Positions 1-6,492 of a DNA stretch of 16,764 nucleotides are shown piece after piece; positions within the stretch are counted from its first letter, which is position 1; the number at the start of each line of letters is the position of its first letter. The notes below the pieces were generated by a model that was given only the letters and a program-made list of their open reading frames with translations, made no database searches and was not told the origin of the DNA. Position numbers and translations under genes: made by a program. This DNA comes from RGIG1995 sp045658315 (GTDB lineage: Bacteria > Bacillota > Clostridia > Oscillospirales > CAG-272): positions 1-16,764 of the forward strand of contig JAZOUV010000047.1 in NCBI GenBank assembly GCA_045658315.1, in the 5' to 3' direction.

Positions 1-1
1 A

Positions 2-1186
2 CCCGATGAGTCGGCAAATGAGACCGTAGGCGAAGACGTTGCAGCAACAGAGGGTGAAAATAAGAAAGAAGAACCCAAGAGACTCAGCGAAGAAGAAAGA
101 GCAAAATTCCACAAGCTTGTTGAATTTGAACTTCCCGAGGACTTCAGAGACGCTATAGTTGACTATATGAGAAAATGCTCTGAAATCAAATGGGTAGCGA
201 AAGAAAATTTCAGTATGGTAGACAATTTCGGTGATTCTTGGGGCGTAAACCTTTCGTATACTAAAGGAACAGTTTATCACGGTTTGCCTTACACCGATTG
301 TCCTGTTAATTACGAATATTTTGAAGACGAACTGGCTAAAGGCAACGGCAAATATGTGCCCCGAGCTTTTGGGTGGAACGAAGCCCCCGGACTTAGCTGT
401 TACACGGCGATATTTATGGCTCATCAGCAATTCGAGCCATATATGGGACCTGTAAAGTCTTGGATTCCCGGACAGGAAACATTCTGGTTGGAGATTGTCG
501 GTGGTTATGAAGCCCCAAAAGATTGTCTTGTTACGCAAGATATATGTACCCTCAACGGCAGAGACAAAATGTATGAAGCGTATGCACAGCTTCAAAAGGG
601 CGACATTATTTTCGATATGAACGATATAACATACTATAATTTGCATTGCCGTTTGGTAGTAGGTGAGCCTACTCTCGTAAAGAATGGTGCAGGAAAGGTT
701 ATTCCTTCGAGAAGTTATATTACTTGTATTGAACAGACAAACTCTTTTGATAAGTCGAGAACAGACGGAGTAAATACGACCTGGTATGTTGACCATAAAT
801 ATACTTTTGATAACCTTTTTAATAAAGGATACGTCCCCTATACCCTTAAAGCATACAGCAAACCTTTGAGCGAAATGGAAATTCCCTACCTTGGTATTGA
901 TTCCGAGATTACACACGAGGTACTTTCAAAAGGTGCACTTACAGGTATGATAAAGTCTAATTTTCCTATTCATTATGTTAGAATACAGATATTGGATAAG
1001 TATGGTAACGAGGTGCTTTTCCAAGAAAACGGCGACCTCTACAATACGTTGAAATATTCTCTCAGAAATCACTTTCGCTCTATATTTGATGAGCTTGAAA
1101 AAGGTAAAGAATATACTTTTGTATTGATGGCAGGTATTGCTCCCGGAAATGCTGAACTTGCAAGAGTTGATTTTACACTCGATTAA
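2..1186 (+). CDS. Probable NlpC/P60-like cysteine peptidase domain protein, 5'-truncated
   Basis: The frame is open from the window edge, so the real start lies to the left and 394 residues are visible. The first ~45 residues are acidic and lysine-rich and look like a linker or coil. From about residue 85 a folded domain follows: a Tyr-His-Gly-Leu-Pro-Tyr-Thr stretch at 92-98, a Cys in GLSCYTAIF at 131-139, QKGDII at 198-203 and a His in NLHCRLVVG at 213-221. This order (G-x-PY, then Cys at the start of a hydrophobic helix, then GD-hydrophobic strand, then His strand) matches permuted papain-fold NlpC/P60 proteins, with C133 and H215 as candidate catalytic residues. That assignment is inference from motif order; overall similarity to classic NlpC/P60 is low. 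The C-terminal ~120 residues (from ~270) look like a beta-rich accessory domain. No TM segment is visible. The nearest terminator is at 1407-1434. Confidence 0.55.
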   Translation, partial: PDESANETVGEDVAATEGENKKEEPKRLSEEERAKFHKLVEFELPEDFRDAIVDYMRKCSEIKWVAKENFSMVDNFGDSWGVNLSYTKGTVYHGLPYTDCPVNYEYFEDELAKGNGKYVPRAFGWNEAPGLSCYTAIFMAHQQFEPYMGPVKSWIPGQETFWLEIVGGYEAPKDCLVTQDICTLNGRDKMYEAYAQLQKGDIIFDMNDITYYNLHCRLVVGEPTLVKNGAGKVIPSRSYITCIEQTNSFDKSRTDGVNTTWYVDHKYTFDNLFNKGYVPYTLKAYSKPLSEMEIPYLGIDSEITHEVLSKGALTGMIKSNFPIHYVRIQILDKYGNEVLFQENGDLYNTLKYSLRNHFRSIFDELEKGKEYTFVLMAGIAPGNAELARVDFTLD

Positions 1187-1240
1187 TACAGAAACCGATC
1201 CTATAGCTATATTAAAAATTATACAAATCAGCACCAACAA

Positions 1241-1375
1241 AAAAGGCTACCACTTTGGTGGAGCTGTCGCCAAACGGCGACTGAGAGGGCGTTTGTAAAT
1301 AATTTCGGTGTCGGATCTGCCGACTGATTTCAAATGAAATGTGGTGGTTCGGACACATAGAGCGAAAATTCAAAA
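1241..1375. repeat. Two-hairpin intergenic repeat plus long imperfect hairpin
   Basis: Three structures lie in a row. Hairpin 1 (1245-1265) pairs GGCT-CCAC with GTGGAGCT around a bulged A. Hairpin 2 (1266-1281) is a perfect 6-bp GTCGCC/GGCGAC stem with an AAAC loop, followed by TGAGAGGGC. A long imperfect hairpin (1308-1356) pairs GTGTC with GACAC, CTGCC with GGTGG through wobbles, and ATTTC with GAAAT. The first two hairpins and the CTGAGAGGG tail match a palindromic repeat I associate with many gut Clostridia, where it occurs in numerous intergenic copies. That identification is from memory, not a search. Confidence 0.6.
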
Positions 1376-1406
1376 ACATAGAATTTGTACAACATTTTCT
1401 TAAAAA

Positions 1407-1434
1407 CCGACTTGTCGAAGCAAGTCGGCTTTTC
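1407..1434 (+). terminator. Rho-independent terminator
   Basis: A perfect 8-bp stem, CCGACTTG (1407-1414) and CAAGTCGG (1421-1428), closes a TCGAAG loop and is followed by CTTTTCT. It is the first good terminator after the peptidase-like gene, 220 bases past its stop, so the repeat at 1241-1375 would be in that transcript's 3' end. Confidence 0.8.
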
Positions 1435-1435
1435 T

Positions 1436-1474
1436 GTTATATTGCTACGCAGTGATATTCGTTTCGTGAGTTTT
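1436..1474. repeat. Fragment resembling a GATATT-spaced mini-hairpin repeat
   Basis: The short units TTGCTACGCAG and TTCGTTTCGTGAG are separated by TGATA. This recalls tandem repeats of TGATATT plus a small TTCG-type hairpin that I have seen in gut Clostridia intergenic regions. Only about two units are present here, so the call is tentative. Confidence 0.35.
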
Positions 1475-1555
1475 TAAGGCTATTACATTTTTATTGAATA
1501 TTTCAATATGCACTATTATACATACGGTTTGATTTAAAAACATAAAACAAACTTA

Positions 1556-1584
1556 TTGATTTTTCACCCTTTTTGATATATAAT
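1556..1584 (+). promoter_or_regulatory. Sigma-A type promoter of the PH-domain gene
   Basis: The -35 TTGATT (1556-1561) and the -10 TATAAT (1579-1584) are separated by 17 bases. The start codon follows the -10 by 21 bases, leaving a very short leader with a strong AGGAGGG site at 1592-1598. Confidence 0.8.
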
Positions 1585-1605
1585 AAAACATAGGAGGGAT
1601 ATGAT

Positions 1606-2220
1606 ATGATAGAAGAATTAAAAGCGATAATTGGATCAAATGAAGAAATTTTATATGAAGGCAAACCGAACAAAAAATGTTATATATTTGAAAGTATTTT
1701 TAATCCGTTACTGCCTGTTGCGTTACTATGGGCAATCTTTGATTTCGGTATTTTAGGCGGCACAGTGCTTGGCGGCGGTGCTAACAATATGGCATTTTTC
1801 ATTATACCGTTTATGCTGCTTCATTTAATGCCGGTATGGATATACTTAGGCGGTGTTTTGTTTAGCTCTTTAAGATATAAAAATACGGCTTATATTGTTA
1901 CAGACAGAGCTATTTACGTATCGGGCGGAGTATTCACACGCAATGTTAACGCCAAGCCATTTGCTGAGTTATCCCATATCAACCTGCATAGAGGAATTTT
2001 TGACCAAATATTTAATGTAGGCGATATAATAGCAACGACTAACCAACTAACGCAAAACGGGAAAAGTGCAACAATAAGTATTGCCAGTATTTCTGATTAT
2101 ATTGAAGTATACAATTTGGTAAAAAAATTACAAACCGATATCTATACCGATGTAATGTATCCCAACGCAAAACGCCCTGCTGATAATCCCGGATTTAACA
2201 CAAAATACAGAGGACTTTAA
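1606..2220 (+). CDS. Membrane protein with bacterial PH (bPH2, YdbS-like) domain
   Basis: A 204-residue membrane protein. The N-terminus carries EEILYEGKPNKK (13-24), the usual opening of YdbS-like proteins. Two hydrophobic segments follow at about 30-52 and 62-88. Residues ~90-178 form a bacterial PH domain: RYKNTAYIVTDRAIYVSGG (90-108), where the Y-x-VTDRRI-like strand is diagnostic of the bPH2 family (PF03703), then SHINLHRGIFDQIFNVGDI (123-141), also typical. The last ~25 residues are polar. Members sit in the cytoplasmic membrane with the PH domain inside; their ligand and role are generally unknown. AGGAGGG lies 7 bases before the ATG. The gene is transcribed alone from the promoter at 1556-1584 and converges on the ABC operon to its right. 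I see no dedicated plus-strand terminator; the hairpin at 2398-2429 could serve both directions. Confidence 0.8.
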   Translation: MIEELKAIIGSNEEILYEGKPNKKCYIFESIFNPLLPVALLWAIFDFGILGGTVLGGGANNMAFFIIPFMLLHLMPVWIYLGGVLFSSLRYKNTAYIVTDRAIYVSGGVFTRNVNAKPFAELSHINLHRGIFDQIFNVGDIIATTNQLTQNGKSATISIASISDYIEVYNLVKKLQTDIYTDVMYPNAKRPADNPGFNTKYRGL

Positions 2221-2248
2221 TTTATGAAATAGACATGGGTCTCATGCT

Positions 2249-2350
2249 TTAATCTTCCTCTGAAAAAATAAGCAATACGCAACTTTCAATGCCACGTATT
2301 TCACCCGTCATTGCACGGGTATCGAACAGTATGCCTTTATAAAAAAACAT
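2249..2350 (-). CDS. Possible 33-codon ORF or gene remnant, unknown function
   Basis: An ATG-started frame of 33 residues reads MFFYKGILFDTRAMTGEIRG, then IESCVLLIFSEED. The composition is protein-like, with alternating hydrophobic and charged residues and few rare amino acids. However, no ribosome binding site precedes the ATG, and no promoter is evident apart from read-through of the ABC operon terminator at 2398-2429. It could be a small protein, the tail of a decayed gene, or chance. The rest of the 2221-2428 spacer holds a CCCGT/ACGGG hairpin (inside this ORF) and nothing else I recognise. Confidence 0.25.
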   Translation of the reverse strand: MFFYKGILFDTRAMTGEIRGIESCVLLIFSEED

Positions 2351-2397
2351 ATCAACAGACTACACTATCTTCAAAAAATAAGATTACAATATAAAGC

Positions 2398-2429
2398 AAA
2401 ATTGTGCACGCTTTTACGTGCACAATTTT
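2398..2429 (-). terminator. Terminator of the first ABC importer operon, possibly bidirectional
   Basis: A perfect 13-bp inverted repeat, AAAATTGTGCACG (2398-2410) and CGTGCACAATTTT (2417-2429), has a 6-base loop. It starts at the stop codon of the ATPase gene. AT pairs at both stem ends give U-rich tails on both strands, so it can also end the PH-gene transcript. Confidence 0.8.
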
Positions 2430-3208
2430 TATTTCATTACACTCAAAAATTCTTGAAGTCGTTTCGATTTTGGGTTCCCGAATACATCTTCCGCATTTCC
2501 CTGCTCGGCAATAACTCCATCGTCCATAAATATAACTTTATCCGACACTTCCCTTGCAAATCCCATTTCGTGAGTTACAACAAGCATCGTCATATTCTCT
2601 GACGCAAGTTCTTTCATAACAGCTAAAACTTCAACAGTTATCTCAGGGTCAAGTGCAGACGTAGGCTCATCAAAGCACAGTATGTCGGGCTTTAACGCCA
2701 ACGCTCTTGCAATAGCAACTCTCTGCTGCTGACCACCCGAAATTTGACAAGGATAATTTCCCATTTTGTCAGACAGTCCAACCTTTTCCAAAAGCTCTGC
2801 GGAATGTTGAAGTATCTCTTCTTTTATTCTGTTCTTATTTTCCTTGTAGTCCGGTCTTTCTTTTGCGAGTAACAGCGGGGCAAGACTTACGTTTTGCAAC
2901 GCCGTATACTGAGGAAACAAATTAAACGATTGAAAAACGAGTCCGAAATGCAATCTCTTCTGTCTTATTTCTGCATCACTCTTTGCACTCTTATCACTTG
3001 CATCAAAAAGCAGATTTCCGTTCAAGAAAAACTGTCCTTTATCGGGTGTTTCAAGAAAATTCACACAACGCAAAAGGGTCGTCTTACCGCTTCCGCTTGA
3101 ACCGATTATGCAGAGCACTTCGCCCTTCTCTATTTCAAAACTTACTCCCTTTAACACCTCGGTCTTACCGAAGCTTTTTTGTATATTCTTTGCTTCAAAT
3201 ACTGCCAT
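2429..3208 (-). CDS. Polar amino acid ABC transporter, ATP-binding protein
   Basis: This is the ATPase subunit of a polar amino acid (GlnQ/HisP-like) importer, energising uptake through the permease encoded just upstream. All nucleotide-binding motifs are present in 259 residues: Walker A GSSGSGKT (36-43), Q-loop Q93, signature ISGGQQQ (156-162), Walker B ILCFDEP (176-182) and the H-loop histidine H213 in VVTHEMGFA. It is about 15-20 residues longer than the usual ~240, because of an insertion at ~66-82 (DASDKSAKSDAEI) and a longer helical-domain segment at 115-135. An AAAGGAG site precedes the ATG at about 7 bases. It is the last gene of a three-gene operon, 18 bases after the permease stop, and is followed directly by a strong terminator. 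The exact substrate is not deducible from this subunit. Confidence 0.93.
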   Translation of the reverse strand: MAVFEAKNIQKSFGKTEVLKGVSFEIEKGEVLCIIGSSGSGKTTLLRCVNFLETPDKGQFFLNGNLLFDASDKSAKSDAEIRQKRLHFGLVFQSFNLFPQYTALQNVSLAPLLLAKERPDYKENKNRIKEEILQHSAELLEKVGLSDKMGNYPCQISGGQQQRVAIARALALKPDILCFDEPTSALDPEITVEVLAVMKELASENMTMLVVTHEMGFAREVSDKVIFMDDGVIAEQGNAEDVFGNPKSKRLQEFLSVMK

Positions 3209-3226
3209 AAAAAGCTCCTTTCAACC

Positions 3227-3871
3227 TTATATCTTGTAATAAGCCAGCTTCTTTTCAAAATATCCGAACAAAAGCGTAAGAATACCTACAAATGCAAGAT
3301 AGAATACCGCTGTGTAGAACAATGGCCACATAAGACCGTAACCCGCAAATTTCTGTGCAGCCTGTATAACCTCTACAATCATTATAACCCTTGCCAAAGC
3401 CGTGTCCTTAACAAGCGTAATAACCTCGTTTGACATAGGTGCGAGTATACGCTTAACGACCTGCATAAGTATGACCTTGAAGAAAACCTGTGTTTTCGTC
3501 ATACCGAGCACCTGTCCTGCCTCATACTGACCGCGTGGAATACTCTCTATTCCGCCTCTGTATATCTCCGAAAAATAGCAAGCGTAGTTTATCACAAATG
3601 CGGCAATTACCGAGGCAAAACGAGTCATTATAGGATAACCGAGTATGAACCCCGGCACATAGAAAAATATAATTACCTGAAGCATAAGCGGTACGCCGCG
3701 TATGATCCAAACAAACGTCTTCACAAAATATGCAAGGGGTTTAAATTTTGACATTGACCCGAATGCTATCACCAAACCTAAAGGAAGCGCTAACACAAGT
3801 GTTAGCGCAAATATCAGGCAGGTGTATTTAAGTCCGCCGAGCAAACTTAGTGTTACTTCCCAAAATCCCAT
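3227..3871 (-). CDS. Polar amino acid ABC transporter, permease
   Basis: A membrane subunit of a type I importer of the HisM/GlnP class, 214 residues. Hydrophobic segments lie at about 12-38, 52-75, 85-100, 130-150 and 185-204. The conserved cytoplasmic EAA loop that docks on the ATPase is at 102-137 (EIYRGGIESIPRGQYEAGQ onward), and RGVPLMLQV at 58-66 is the family's conserved 'RGTPLLVQ' element. A single permease gene in the operon implies a homodimeric channel. AAGGAA lies 8 bases before the ATG. The gene begins 32 bases after the binding-protein stop. Confidence 0.92.
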   Translation of the reverse strand: MGFWEVTLSLLGGLKYTCLIFALTLVLALPLGLVIAFGSMSKFKPLAYFVKTFVWIIRGVPLMLQVIIFFYVPGFILGYPIMTRFASVIAAFVINYACYFSEIYRGGIESIPRGQYEAGQVLGMTKTQVFFKVILMQVVKRILAPMSNEVITLVKDTALARVIMIVEVIQAAQKFAGYGLMWPLFYTAVFYLAFVGILTLLFGYFEKKLAYYKI

Positions 3872-3903
3872 TATTATATTCCTTGTAATTATGTATTCGG
3901 AAA

Positions 3904-4704
3904 TTACTCGATTGTTTCCGTTACGTTGAGTACGTTTTCAAAGCCGTACTTCTTTGCAAGCTCCATAAGCTTGCCGTTTTCGTTAAGAGTCTTAATAGCA
4001 TCGTTAACCTTTGCTGTGAGGTCGCTGCCCTTCTTGAAGCCAATAGCGTAGATCTCAGATTCAAGCTCGATAGCATCAACGATAGCAAGGTCTGCATAGT
4101 CGCCCTGTCCGCAAATGTTCTTTGCAAGAAGAATGTCAACTACGATAAAATCAACAGCTCCGGACTTAACCTCGGGGAATGCGTTGATCTGTGATGATGC
4201 CGCAAAAATCTTGTCCTCATCTGTAACTGTTGCAGCGTAAGCAGCACCTGCACTTCCGCCTTCAACACTTGCCTTTTTACCCTTAAGATCATCGGCGGTC
4301 TTGTAAGAGTCAACATTGTCTTTCTTAACAACGATGCACTGCTGATTAAGCATATATCCGTAGGAAAAATCAACAAGCTCGGATCTCTTTACACCTTCGT
4401 CGCTGGAGTTAGCGGTAAAACCGTTCCAAATACAGTCGATCGAACCGGAATTGAGTTCATTATACTTCTGCTCCCAGTCAATAAGCTGGAATTCAACGTC
4501 CATACCCAGAATTTTTCCAACTTCCATAGCAAATTCAGATTCAAAACCTGTCCAGTTACCGTTTTCGTCCTGTTCATTCATCTTCTCGAAAATAGTAACA
4601 CCGCATGTAAGTGTATTATCTGCTTTCTTTCCGCAAGATGCAAATGCAAATAATGTGCCGATGATGAGCACGATGCCCATAAACAATGATAATGTCTTTT
4701 TCAT
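3904..4704 (-). CDS. Amino acid ABC transporter substrate-binding lipoprotein (family 3)
   Basis: The extracellular receptor of the importer, 266 residues. A lipoprotein signal peptide covers MKKTLSLFMGIVLIIGTLFA and ends in FASC with lipid-modified C24. The mature part is a two-lobe family 3 solute-binding protein: GFESEFAMEVGKILG (first lobe) and SIDCIWNGFTANSSDEGVKR before LVDFSYGY, which is a longer version of the usual TxTPER..VDFS binding-site loop. The second lobe carries KKASVEGGSAGAAY and VDFIVVD. The ATG at 4704 is chosen because GGAGGT lies just before it; an in-frame GTG at 4722 is rejected since that ribosome site would fall inside the coding part. The unusual binding-site loop suggests a different ligand class from the second importer in this window. 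Cystine-, glutamine- or arginine-type ligands are all possible. Confidence 0.9.
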   Translation of the reverse strand: MKKTLSLFMGIVLIIGTLFAFASCGKKADNTLTCGVTIFEKMNEQDENGNWTGFESEFAMEVGKILGMDVEFQLIDWEQKYNELNSGSIDCIWNGFTANSSDEGVKRSELVDFSYGYMLNQQCIVVKKDNVDSYKTADDLKGKKASVEGGSAGAAYAATVTDEDKIFAASSQINAFPEVKSGAVDFIVVDILLAKNICGQGDYADLAIVDAIELESEIYAIGFKKGSDLTAKVNDAIKTLNENGKLMELAKKYGFENVLNVTETIE

Positions 4705-4716
4705 AATAGTACCTCC

Positions 4717-4739
4717 AAACACCTATTTTTACGGTGTTT
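4717..4739 (-). promoter_or_regulatory. Leader hairpin abutting the binding-protein ribosome site
   Basis: In the transcript, AAACACC pairs with GGTGTTT (7 bp) around a 9-base A-rich loop. The 3' arm ends directly at the GGAGGT ribosome site. It could stabilise the 5' end or modulate initiation; no ligand-sensing fold is recognisable. Confidence 0.4.
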
Positions 4740-4799
4740 ATTTTAATTTTTTACCACTTCACCGCTTTAGTTTGATAAAGCAATAAAGTCAACGTGTTA

Positions 4800-4828
4800 A
4801 TCATAGCACACACTTTGACTTTTGTCAA
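4800..4828 (-). promoter_or_regulatory. Sigma-A promoter of the first ABC importer operon
   Basis: On the minus strand the -35 is TTGACA (4828-4823) and the -10 is TATGAT (4805-4800), with a 17-base spacer, close to consensus. The transcript would begin near 4793, giving a leader of about 90 bases. A TTGAC-N4-GTCAA inverted repeat overlaps the -35 and is a candidate operator. Confidence 0.85.
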
Positions 4829-4869
4829 TAGCTTTTACAATTTTATTTTATAAATAATCTGTATGACTT

Positions 4870-6117
4870 TCAAAAAGATCTCAACGCAAGATGGATAACG
4901 TTCTTTACAGATACGTTTCTGATATATTCCCTGCCGTTGTTGGGTATATTAAGTTTCTCGCATTTGCTTCCCCGGTTGCTACTTACCGCAATATACACCG
5001 TTCCCACCGGTTTATCCTCGGTACCGCCTGTCGGTCCCGCTATTCCCGTTATACTCAAGCCTATGTCTGCTCCCATAAGCTTACGCACCCCCTCTGCCAT
5101 CTGAAATGCACACTCTTCCGAAACAGCCCCCTTCGTTGCAAGAGTCTCTTCGCTGACATTTAAAAGCCTTGCCTTTATTTCATTTGCATAAGAAACTATA
5201 CTTCCGTCAAGAACCGCTGATGCACCGCTAACCGTTGTCAGCTTTTCTGTCACCATACCGCCCGTACACGATTCCGCAACGGCTATCTTCATATTATTAT
5301 TTGCAAGCTTTTCAACCAATGCCTTTTCGGGTGTTGTATCTATTCCGTAAATATAATCTCCTACAGCCGTCTTTTTCAACGTCTCAATCATATCAAGGCA
5401 TATTCTTTCGCCCTCTTCTTTCGTCTTTGCTTTGGCTGTTACTCTCAGCCTTACCTCTCCGTCTACGGCATAAGGGGCAACTGTCGGATTAAGGGATTTT
5501 TGCATTATATCGATTATTTCCGTTTCAACCTTTGATTCGCCCATACCAATTATATTAATATTCTTGCTTACAAACAAGGAATCCGTTCTTGTTTCAAGAT
5601 ACGGCACAACACACTCCTCAAACATAGGTTTCATTTCTCTGGGGGGACCGGGCAATATTATTGCTGTTTTTCCCGTTTCTTCATTTTCGATTATTGCACC
5701 CGGTGCTGTTCCGCAGTTGTTCTGCATAACCATACAGCCGACAGGCATATATGCCTGCTTAACATTATTTTCGGTCATCTCAATATTACGAGCAACAAAA
5801 AAATCTTTCAAACGGTTAAGAGATGGGGTATGAAGCTCAAGCTTCTTACCCATCAACTCAGCAACCGTCTCTTTTGTGAGGTCATCGTAAGTCGGACCGA
5901 GTCCGCCTGTAAGTATTACCACATCGGATCTTTTCAAAGCCTCTCCCAAAAACACCTTCAGTCTTTTGGGATTGTCCCCAACAACGCCCTGATGATATTG
6001 ATTTATCCCCATTGCAGCAAGTCTCTGCGAAATATAAGCCGCATTCGTATTTATAATATCGCCTATAAGTATTTCCGTTCCAACGCAAAGTATTTCAGCA
6101 TTATTTATCTGTTTCAT
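4870..6117 (-). CDS. cinA: CinA: competence/damage-inducible protein, NMN amidase family
   Basis: A full two-domain CinA of 415 residues. The N-terminal MoCF/COG1058 domain (about 5-170) shows EILCVGTEILIGDIINTN and TGGLGPTYDDLTKE (70-83), the metal/nucleotide-binding motif. A middle segment (~175-255) leads to the C-terminal PncC amidase domain (~260-412) with catalytic-Ser motif AESCTGG (281-287), the conserved Lys in YANEIK (310-315) and TGIAGPTGG (357-365). Known members hydrolyse ADP-ribose-type pyrophosphates and/or deamidate nicotinamide mononucleotide, recycling the NMN made by NAD-dependent DNA ligase. A GGAGTGAT site precedes the ATG. No terminator follows, so its mRNA may read into the ABC operon promoter region 45 bases downstream. 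Transcribed from the promoter at 6149-6177. Confidence 0.95.
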   Translation of the reverse strand: MKQINNAEILCVGTEILIGDIINTNAAYISQRLAAMGINQYHQGVVGDNPKRLKVFLGEALKRSDVVILTGGLGPTYDDLTKETVAELMGKKLELHTPSLNRLKDFFVARNIEMTENNVKQAYMPVGCMVMQNNCGTAPGAIIENEETGKTAIILPGPPREMKPMFEECVVPYLETRTDSLFVSKNINIIGMGESKVETEIIDIMQKSLNPTVAPYAVDGEVRLRVTAKAKTKEEGERICLDMIETLKKTAVGDYIYGIDTTPEKALVEKLANNNMKIAVAESCTGGMVTEKLTTVSGASAVLDGSIVSYANEIKARLLNVSEETLATKGAVSEECAFQMAEGVRKLMGADIGLSITGIAGPTGGTEDKPVGTVYIAVSSNRGSKCEKLNIPNNGREYIRNVSVKNVIHLALRSF

Positions 6118-6148
6118 ATAATCACTCCATTATTTTTATTGCATTATC

Positions 6149-6177
6149 ATCTTACCACAAAAATATTTTTCATGCAA
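6149..6177 (-). promoter_or_regulatory. Promoter of cinA
   Basis: On the minus strand, TTGCAT (6177-6172), a 17-base spacer and TAAGAT (6154-6149) form a sigma-A type promoter. The leader is about 25-30 bases. It is back-to-back with the promoter of the DUF951 operon. Confidence 0.7.
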
Positions 6178-6212
6178 GAGTTTACACTCTTCACAAATAT
6201 ACAAATATATTA

Positions 6213-6241
6213 TTTACAATAATTTCTTTTTGTGTTATAAT
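6213..6241 (+). promoter_or_regulatory. Promoter of the DUF951-yfhO operon
   Basis: The -35 TTTACA (6213-6218), 17 bases and the -10 TATAAT (6236-6241) form a near-consensus promoter. Transcription would start near 6248, which rules out the in-frame candidate starts at 6230 and 6242 for the next gene. Confidence 0.85.
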
Positions 6242-6286
6242 ATGAATTTGAACAACCATTATTATTATAAAGAGAGGTTTTCACAC

Positions 6287-6478
6287 TTGAATATCCCCAA
6301 GTTTGATAAAGGCGATACACTTATCATGAAAAAAAAACATCCCTGCGGCTCCTTTTCTTTTGAAGTTATAAGGACAGGCAGTGATGTCAGAATAAAGTGT
6401 AACGGTTGCGGACACGATATGACTCTGCCCCGGCTTAAGCTCGAAAAAAACATAAAAAAAGTCGAACCGCAAAATTAA
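6287..6478 (+). CDS. DUF951 family small zinc-ribbon-like protein
   Basis: A 63-residue protein matching the DUF951 pattern: NIPKFDKGD at the start, KKKHPCGS (15-22), F-x-V-I-R-TGSDVRIKCNGCGH (25-43), MTLPRLKLEK and a short basic end. The residues H18, C20, C38, C41 and H43 suggest metal binding. The family is widespread and short in Firmicutes; its function is unknown to me. I place the start at TTG 6287. It is preceded by AGAGAGG at 6271-6277, it gives the standard family N-terminus, and the promoter's expected start site lies downstream of the longer alternatives. The stop overlaps the ribosome site of the next gene, so the two form an operon. Confidence 0.85.
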   Translation: MNIPKFDKGDTLIMKKKHPCGSFSFEVIRTGSDVRIKCNGCGHDMTLPRLKLEKNIKKVEPQN

Positions 6479-6492
6479 GGAGAAGCGAAAAA

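Noticed and set aside
926..1240. 104-codon minus-strand frame
   Set aside because: Antisense to the peptidase-like gene, with shadow composition and no promoter or ribosome site.
1241..1470. CRISPR array or insertion-sequence ends
   Set aside because: No regularly spaced direct repeats, no transposase frame and no target-site duplication; the inverted repeats form short local hairpins.
6230..6286. Longer N-terminus for the DUF951 protein
   Set aside because: The codons overlap the -10 element and the expected transcript start, and the extra residues are not part of the family.
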